A stretch of 64,000 bases of DNA from Musa acuminata AAA Group. Taxonomy: Eukaryota > Streptophyta > Magnoliopsida > Zingiberales > Musaceae. The stretch lies in NCBI RefSeq assembly GCF_036884655.1, contig NC_088331.1, positions 18,757,501 through 18,821,500 on the forward strand. Reading direction: 5' to 3'. A program made the translations under genes and the position numbers. The stretch's first letter is position 1. Each line of letters begins with the position of its first letter. The notes beneath the pieces are model-generated. The model was not told the DNA's origin. It made no database searches and saw only the letters and a program-made list of their open reading frames with translations. Positions 56,883 through 64,000 of the stretch are shown here, piece after piece.

Positions 56883-57834
56883 ATCTCCCCCTTTTTGATG
56901 ATGATAATCAATTGATGACGGAGTTAAACATAACTTCCCCTATCTATATGTCATATTATGAGAAGATGAAAACACTTGAATTTCATCCATTGAATTCAAG
57001 CATAAATCAATAAGTTCTAATCGTAGAACTTATCGTTATTCTCATTAAGCAATAGTAAATACAAAACTTTGATGAAAATCATTTTCATGTCGAATGATAA
57101 GAGACAATTTTACTACGTCAGGAGATAAAGATTTTCAACATGAATTTCATGATATAAATGTAAGGCATGCTTTCAATATGATCAATCAATCTTGCGATAT
57201 TCTCAAGGATTTTACAAGGCATATAAGACATTCATATCACACAAGCTTTTGCAATTCATATAAGACAATGGTATAAGTCATCACTTTTCTCCCCCTTTGT
57301 CATCAACAAAAAGGGAATGAGACTTGAAGCACATAATTTATGATTATAACATCAGGAATTCAGCATTGATCATAAAAATTTTATCATTCAAAATTAAGTA
57401 TGCTAAAATATTTACCAAGAGTTTATCTTAAAGAAAATTCAGCATTCATCCATTTTATCAAATCTCTTCTTTCTATAACAAAAATTGTAGATGTATAAGG
57501 AAGAGATAGTGATAAAAAATTTTCAAGTAGTAACTCCAATAAGCCAAGATCATAATTCGAATACAAATCCATTCAAATTCAATTCGTCAACTTGAAACTC
57601 ATAATCAAGCCATCAAAATCAATTTCGGGATTCACAAGATAGGAACTCATAATCAAACTCATAAACAAACTCATAAAATCATTAATCTTGATCAGATGGG
57701 AGTGGTGTTTGACTCAAGATAGGATAAGATAATTTAACATGTCATTTAGAATCGAAAGAGAAGGATTAGATTCATCGAGGAACGGAGAGAGGATGAAAAA
57801 CTTTACGAAAAAATCCATTCAAATAAGTTTATTC
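56883..57834 (-). other. 3' tail of E with polypurine tracts
   Basis: ATCTCCCCCTTTTTGATGATG adjoining the LTR is the reversed polypurine tract; a second CTCCCCCTTTGTCATC lies at about 57291. The rest is AT-rich and non-coding. Confidence 0.75.
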
Positions 57835-60800
57835 TTAGGGACAATTTAACATACCTAATTCCCTTCTAATGAATTCAAATTGGTCTTCATTCAAAGCTTT
57901 TGTAAATATATCTGCTAATTGATGCTTTGTGTCAATGAATTCTAGAACAACATCATTGTTAAAGACATGATCGCGTATGAAATGATGCCTAACGTCGATG
58001 TGCTTAGTTCTAGAGTGCTGAATTGGATTTTTAGTAAGACATATGGCACTAGTATTATCACATTTTATGGGAATATTTTTAAAGTGAATTCCATAGTCTT
58101 CTAATGTATTTTTCATCCAAACAACTTGTGCACAGCATGCACTTACAACAATGTATTTGGCTTCCGTCGTAGATAGTGCAACTGAATTTTGTTTCTTGGA
58201 AGTCCAAGAAACAAGTGCATGTCCTAAAAATTGGCATGTTCCGAATGTACTTTTTCTATCTATCCTGCATCCGCCAAAATCGGCATCTGCATAAGCTATT
58301 AAATCAAATTTTTCGGATTTTGGATACCACAGTCCTAGATTTGGAGTTCCTTTAAGATACCTAAATATTCTTTTAACACTTTTAAGATGAGATAATTTAG
58401 GATTTGATTGAAACCTAGCGCAAAGTCCTACACTAAACATAATATCCGGTCTAGTCGCGGTGAGGTAGAGTAGACTACCTATCATTCCCCTATATGTTTT
58501 TTGATCGAAATTTTCACTATTTTCATCCATATCTAACTTAGTCGCAATACTCATAGGGGTGTTTATTGCTTTTGAATTATCCATGTTAAATCGTTTTAAC
58601 AATTCTAATGTATATTTAGATTGGTTAAGAAATATACTATCACTAAGTTGTTTGATTTGTAATCCCAAAAAGAAAGTTAATTCACCCATTAAACTCATTT
58701 CAAATTCATGACTCATACATTTGGCAAATGATTCACATAGTGATTCATCCGAAGAGCCAAAAATAATATCGTCAACATAAATTTGCACAATAAGAAAATT
58801 ATTTTAAAAATATTTAATAAACAATGTAATATCAACCTTGCCTTTAGTAAAATTATTTAAAATAAGAAAGGAACTAAGCCTTTCATACCAAGCTCTAGGA
58901 GCTTGTTTCAAGCCATAGAGAACCTTAGTCAATTTGAATACATGGTTAGGAAGAAGAGAGTTTTCAAATCCGGGAGGTTGTTCGACATATACTTCTTCGG
59001 AAATAAAACCATTCAAGAAAGCACTTTTGACATCCATTTGAAATAGTTTAAAATTATTACTACTAGCATAGGCAAGGAGCATCCTTATGGCTTCTAATCG
59101 AGCCACGGGAGTGAAGGTTTCTTCGTAATCGTTACCTTCTTCTTGGTTGAAACCTTTGGCCACTAATCTAGCCTTGTTTCTAACCACGATACCATTTTCG
59201 TCTTGCTTGTTTCTAAAGACCCATTTAGTACCAATGACTAAATGGTCACTAGGTCTAGGAACAAGCTTCCATACCTTATTCCTCTCAAATTGATTCAATT
59301 CCTCTTGCATTGCGATAACCCAAAAATCATCTTTTATGGCTTTGTCAATGCATTTAGGTTCGATTTGAGAAAGGAAGGCGGCGTTAGCACAAAAATTCTT
59401 GAAAGAGGAACGAGTTTGAACCCCTTTTGATGTATCTCCTATAATTAGCTCCTTTGGATGAGCATCTATATACTTCCATTCCTTGGGTAAGAAAATTTCG
59501 GAAGAAGGTGCATCCAAGTTGCTATTTTGAGGAGGGGGTTCATTTAAATTCAAATTATCAAAACCAAGATCATCATCAAAATCATTTTTCTTTAAATTAG
59601 AAATTTCATTAAGAACTACATGAATAGACTCTTCTATTACTAAGGTTCTTTTGTTAAAAACCTGAAAAGCCTTAGAAATGGAAGAGTAACCAAGAAAGAT
59701 GCCTTCATCAGATTTAGCATCAAATTTTCCTAAGGCATCCCTTTCATTCAAAATAAAGCATTTACAACCGAAAACTTTAAAATAGAAAATATTTGGTTTT
59801 TTGTTATTTCATAATTCATATGGAGTTTTTGATAAGGATGGTCTTCTTAGGACTCTATTCATGATGTAACAAGCCGTATTTATGGCTTCGACCCAAAAAT
59901 ACTTAGGTAAACTATGTTCATTTAACATAGTTCTTGCCATTTCTTGTAGGTTTCTATTTTTTCTTTCAACTACTCCACTTTGTTGGGAATTCCTCGGAGT
60001 GGAGAAGTTGTGATTGTATCCATTAACCTCACAAAAATTTTGAAAGTCACGGTTTTGAAATTCGCCACCGTGATCACTCCGAATTGATGAAATCATGAAA
60101 CCTTTTTCGTTTTGAGTGAGTTTACAAAATTTAGAGAAACACTTGAAGCAATCACTTTTGTGAGCTAAGAAATAGGTCCAAGTGTATCTAGTATAGTCAT
60201 CCACAATTACAAACGCATATTTGCTTCCCCCTAGACTTGTCGTGTCAATTGGTCCAAATAAGTCCAAATGAATCAATTGTAATGGTCTAGTGGTGCTAAT
60301 TTGAGTTTTTGGTTTGAAACTAGTTTTTATTTGTTTACCTAGTTGACATGCATCGCATACTTTGTCCTTAATAAACTTTATATTTGGAATTCCTCGCACT
60401 AAATCTCTAGATGAGATCTTAGATATTAGTTTCATGCTTGCATGGCCTAGTCTCCTATGCCAAAGCCAAGCATCATCATTTAAAGCGGAGAAGCACATTT
60501 CATTACTTAGTTCATCAAGGTTGATGGTGTAGACATTATTTTGTTTTAATGCAATCATAGTTATGTTATGGTTTGGTTTTTCAATAATACACACATTTGA
60601 TTCAAATCTAACGATATAACCTTTATCGCATAATTGACTAACACTCAAGAGATTATGTTTCAATCCATCAACTAGTAAGACATCATCAATAGAAAAACTT
60701 AATTTGTTACCTATGGTTCCCTTGTCAATGATTTTGCCTTGGTTGTTGTCTCCGAAGGTGACGTACCCTTCTTCTTTACTAGTGAGCATAGAGAAATGAG

Positions 60801-60879
60801 ATGGATCTCCAGTCATATGTCTTGAGCATCCACTATCTAGATACCATCTCTTGCTCCTAGCTTGTGATGGTGTATGTTT
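57835..60879 (-). pseudogene. pol: E pol: PR-INT-RT-RH
   Basis: Single frame of about 1015 codons. It begins after an in-frame TAG (60882-60880) and ends GMLNCP at 57835. Protease [14 protein letters not shown] zinc region [10 protein letters not shown]...[12 protein letters not shown] core [81 protein letters not shown] intact. RNase H ADADFGGCRIDRKSTFG, STTEAKYIVVS, HSRTKHIDVRHHF. Two nonsense codons: a TGA at 59811-59809 (Trp in relatives) and a TAA at 58806-58804 (Glu in relatives). No frameshift seen. Confidence 0.92.
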
Positions 60880-61691
60880 CTACAAGAAGGGATTGTTCAT
60901 CATATTGCATAGAATTGATCATGGTTCCTTTAGGAACCCAAATTAGTTTGTTCGAACTAATTTTCTTGAATGGACATTTATAAGTTTTATGTCCATATTT
61001 GCAACAAAAGTTGCAATTGCTTTGGTGCCGAACATGTAAGATGGGGCCTTTAATGAAAGTGGTTGGATTTTGGTGAGGACTTCTCACAAATCCGATTCCA
61101 CTTCTATTAGGAACGTGGCCCTTATTTGTAAGGATCATGTTCAAAGATTTGCTACCAACCTCGAATTTCTTCAAGGTGTCCTTAAGTAGCAAGTTCTCCT
61201 TTTGGAGAGATTCTAGATCATGGCATTTTATACATGGAGCTAAACTATCATGATATTCAGCTTTTAATTTATCGATATCACAAGTGAGACTATCATGCTC
61301 TTTTTTTAGAATTTGTATTTTCTACTAATTGTCTTACATTCATCAAATAACTCATGGAAAGCATTTAATAATTCATGAAAAGATAAATATGCATTAATTA
61401 AATATGTTACCTCTTCTCCGATGGCCATTAGGGCGTAATGAGCAACTTACTCGGTGTTGGACTCCTCTTCTTTGGATGCGCTTGAATCATCCCACGTTGC
61501 CTTGAGCGCCTTCTTCTTTGATGTTCTCTTTTTGGCTTGAGGACAATCGTTCTTGTAGTGTCCCGGTTTTTTGCATTCATAGCAAATCACTTGGTCCTTC
61601 TTTTGTTCAAATTTATTTTTTGTATTATTTTTAAATTTGTTCTTTCTTAAATATTTTTTAAATTTTTGAGTCAAAAGTGCAATGTCATTGT
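60880..61691 (-). pseudogene. gag: E gag, C-terminal part
   Basis: Sirevirus Gag from the basic segment and first zinc knuckle (CYECKKPGHYKNDC) through the acidic zone, coiled-coil region and second knuckle (CNFCCKYGHKTYKC). Broken by a stop after EEESNTE (61447), a frameshift near 61310 and a deletion near the C-terminus that takes it out of the pol frame. Its N-terminal half is cut off at 61691 by LTR F. Confidence 0.85.
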
Positions 61692-62684
61692 TGTTGAATC
61701 TCGTATTTTGATGATGAAACTACTTGATATAAGTTTATGATTTAATCTGTGTTTTGAGTGACGCGGGATGCCTCGATCAAGATGAGACAATTAAAGCAGG
61801 AAAATCATGTTGTGCCGGAGGAACATGTCAGAAGATTGGACGTCGGACCGGTGGATCGGTCGACGTATCGACAGAAGGCTTCGGGCCGTGGACTCGAGCA
61901 TCGGGCCAAGAAGAGCAGGTATTGTGCCAAGGATATCGGAGTTGCGGAGCCAACTGGCCGAATGGGCAATAGGCCGCAGGAAAGGACGATACGCCGAAAA
62001 ATCGGACGAAGCGTCGAGGGACCAATGACATGCCAGACAACTTGGTTAATTGCTTAGGATTAATTGTCTCGATCGAAGTTTTATTTTACATGTGCAGGAT
62101 TAACTACGATGAAAGTTAGACATGCAGCAGGAGTTGCGGCGGAGTCAAGATACTGATCACGTTGGGAGTTCGAGAGTTCGACGGAAGTTCGGACAGTCGA
62201 CGAAGGTTCTACGGGAACAAATCCGAGAAGTCCATAAGCTTGCCAAAAGAAGCTCGTCGGAACTTGCCAAGTGGATCGTCGCAAGTCCAGGAGTTTGCCG
62301 GAAGTCCGAAGGAGCATCACCGAGGGTTCATCGGATGATCGACGGAAGTTCGCCAGAAACTCGCCGGAAGAAGTGATTGACGCACTGGAGCAAGCTGCAG
62401 AAATTGTCATAGAATTTATCGTAGTTAGCACAAAGATTAAGTTGGAAATGGGAGGTGATCCTATTAGCTTAATCTTGGGGCAATTGGGCCCCTGAAAAAC
62501 CCAAATTGAGCCGAATGGATCTACCTATTCGGACCCTGATTGTTGTGGGAGGTGCAACCGCCCAAGCCAGGAGGTAGCACGGCTTGGGCTAAGTCTCCCA
62601 GGGAGACTGGGCGGTGCAACCGCCCCAGCCAGGAGGTAGCACCGCCTGGGCTCAGTCTCCGAGCGAGACTGGGCGGTGCAACCT
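61692..62684 (+). repeat. Sirevirus-type LTR F, partial
   Basis: Plus-strand LTR starting TGTTGAATCTCGTATTTTGATG, with GGTGCAACCGCC motifs near 62547-62680. Interrupted at 62685 by reversed LTR G before reaching its TATA box. It lies in the gag of E. Confidence 0.82.
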
Positions 62685-64000
62685 TGTTAGGATCTAGAGC
62701 ACTAAGAGGGGGGGGTGAATTAGTGCAGCGGAAATCTTACAGCAATTTAAAACCGAAAGGTGCGTTCGTTCAAAAAAATCTATTATGATGCAAAAGCCGA
62801 TTCACAGTTTGTATTTAAGCGCAGTTTGCATCTAAGCGCAGATTACGTCTAAGAGCAGTTTACGTCTAAACGCAGTTTGAGTCTAAACGCAATTTTACGT
62901 CTAAACTCAGTTTTACGTCTAAACGCAGTTTTACGTCTAAACGCAGTTTTACGTCTAAACGTAGTTTTACGTCTAAACGCAGTTTTGCGTCTGAACGCAA
63001 TTTTACGTCTGAACGCAGTTTTACGTCTGAACGTAGTTTTGCGTCTGAACGCAGTTTTGCGTCTGAACGCAGTTTTGCGTCTGAACGCAGTTTTACGTCT
63101 AAACGTGGTTTTACGTCTAAACACAGTTTTGCGTCTAAACGTAGTTTTACGTCTAAACGCAGAAACTGAACTTTGAAAATCTTTTTGTGAATATGCAGAA
63201 AGCAGTTCGCAGTTATGAATGGAATCAAAGCGTAAGCGTAAACTGCGATGTAAAGATCGTACGAAAACAACGATTTACGTCTCAATGCAGATTCGGAAAG
63301 ATCTGAACTTAGAGAATCGTTCGTAAAAGCGCAGAGGGCAGTAGCTATGTAGGAGGTTTGCAGTAATGATAAAGTGCTCAAAAATAAACGCAAACCAGAG
63401 ATTTAGAGTGGTTCGGTCAGTCTTGACATACTCCACTTTTGGCTTCCTCCACCGATGAGGTTGCCGACGTCAACTAGAGGCCTTCCTTCAATAGGCGAAG
63501 GCCAACTGCCCTTTTACAGTTTCTCTCCTTTTGACAGGCTCAGGAGACAACCTTTACAGATCCTTTCTCTCCTCTCCTTACAACTCAAGACTTCGAAGAA
63601 CAGAAAGAGGAGAACTTTTGGACTTTACACAATTTTGAGCTCTTAGAATCACAGAAAAGATCAAGAATTCAGAGTGGATCTGTATCTCTTCTGTGCTGAA
63701 TGGGTGGGGTATTTATAGGCCCCAACCCAGTTCAATTTTGGAGCTCAAAACGATCAAATCCCGGAATTCCGGGATCAGGCGGTTGCACCTCTTGACTAGA
63801 GAGGTTGCACCGCCTGGCAAAGCTCGAAGACTGAGCTCAGGCGGATGCATCTCTCTGTCAGGGGTGGTTGCACCTTTCTGCCAGAGCTCGAAGACCGAGC
63901 TCAGGCGGTGCATCTCCTGACCAGAGAGGTTGCACCTTTCTACCAGAGGTGGTTGCACCTCTCTGCCAGAGCTCGAAGACCGAGCTCAGGCGATGCATCT
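62685..64000 (-). repeat. Sirevirus LTR G, runs off window
   Basis: Reversed LTR starting TGTTAGGATCTAGAGC, closely following the B2 LTR layout: terminal hairpin with an 8-base G run, expanded 18-bp array, reversed TATA (63710-63717), GGTTGCACC palindromes (63780-64000). Start of a minus-strand element or solo LTR; its other end is outside. Confidence 0.88.
62850..63166. repeat. 18-bp tandem array in LTR G
   Basis: About 17 units of AGTTTTACGTCTAAACGC with A/G and T/C variants. Because 18 is a multiple of three, frames stay open on both strands with 6-aa repeats (RRKTAF, LRLNAV). Shorter, more varied forms lie at 10450-10740 and 24260-24620. Confidence 0.93.

Larger units (their letters stand above)
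46857..61691 (-). mobile_element. Sirevirus copia element E (hosts A)
   Basis: Minus-strand element: 3' LTR at left (46857-56882, interrupted by A), 3' tail, RH-RT-INT-PR, and gag, which is cut at 61691 by LTR F. The 5' LTR is beyond the window. Pol is one frame with two nonsense codons, so decay is moderate. It is the closest relative here of B2 and H. Confidence 0.9.

Noticed and set aside
62849..63393. Repeat proteins RRKTAF and LRLNAV on both strands
   Set aside because: Artefact of an 18-bp tandem array; open on both strands at once.

Overview
This is gene-poor, heterochromatin-like plant nuclear DNA. I recognise no host gene, tRNA, rRNA or CRISPR array. The whole window is LTR retrotransposons inserted into one another. 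The coding content is Ty1/copia gag-PR-INT-RT-RH, with initiator-Met-tRNA-type primer binding sites (TGGTATCAGAGCC), TATAAATA promoters and 5-bp target-site duplications (TSDs). The abundance of Sirevirus (SIRE/Maximus-type) copia elements suggests an angiosperm with many Sireviruses, perhaps a monocot such as a banana relative; the species guess is weak. Labels: A = a short-gag copia family; B, C, D, E, F, G, H = Sirevirus-type copies; two remnants are Ty3/gypsy-like. Domain names come from sequence motifs, not from a database search. 

Layout: 1-5840, element A' (minus strand, left part outside the window), whose integrase region holds a 542-bp triplication. 5841-~8830, the 3' non-coding end and part of the LTR of a gypsy-like element. 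~8831-30427, an old plus-strand Sirevirus (B3) split inside its gag zinc-knuckle codons by a minus-strand Sirevirus (B2, 10323-25962, TSD AGAAG). B2 is itself split inside RT by a gag-only plus-strand derivative (B1, 13726-20258, TSD GCCAT). 30428-32296, LTR remnants of a minus and a plus Sirevirus-type copy meeting end to start. ~32297-36343, a gypsy-like mini-element with LTRs of about 2.75 kb. 36344-36688, a family A RT scrap. 36689-40134, a minus Sirevirus LTR (D) containing a solo LTR (37241-39117, TSD AAAAT). 40353-42209, another minus remnant (D2). 42210-46856, a plus Sirevirus fragment (H) with pol followed by an extra ORF that looks like the putative plant transposon protein domain, preceded by LTR-like promoter motifs. 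46857-61691, minus Sirevirus E, whose 3' LTR was hit by a nearly full-length family A element (47230-56001, TSD CTTTT). 61692-62684, plus LTR F, broken by minus LTR G, which runs off the right end. 

How the parts work together: an autonomous copy would supply Gag, protease, integrase and RT/RNase H. B2 has an intact gag but a pol broken by one nonsense codon, one small frameshift and the B1 insertion. A has young LTRs (about 9 differences in 1496 bp by eye) but several stops, a frameshift and a changed RT active-site residue. B1 keeps only a truncated gag, yet its LTRs differ by only about 1%, so it was probably moved by enzymes from other copies. 

The most interesting signals are non-coding: (1) four hairpins with a constant apex and changing stems in the family A leader; (2) a GCACTAA/TTAGTGC hairpin with a variable poly-C loop near the 3' end of the Sirevirus LTRs; (3) GGCGGT-N3-ACCGCC arrays upstream of the TATA box whose spacer differs by family, also found upstream of the internal ORF in H; (4) an in-frame TAG at the same gag-pol position in three copies.
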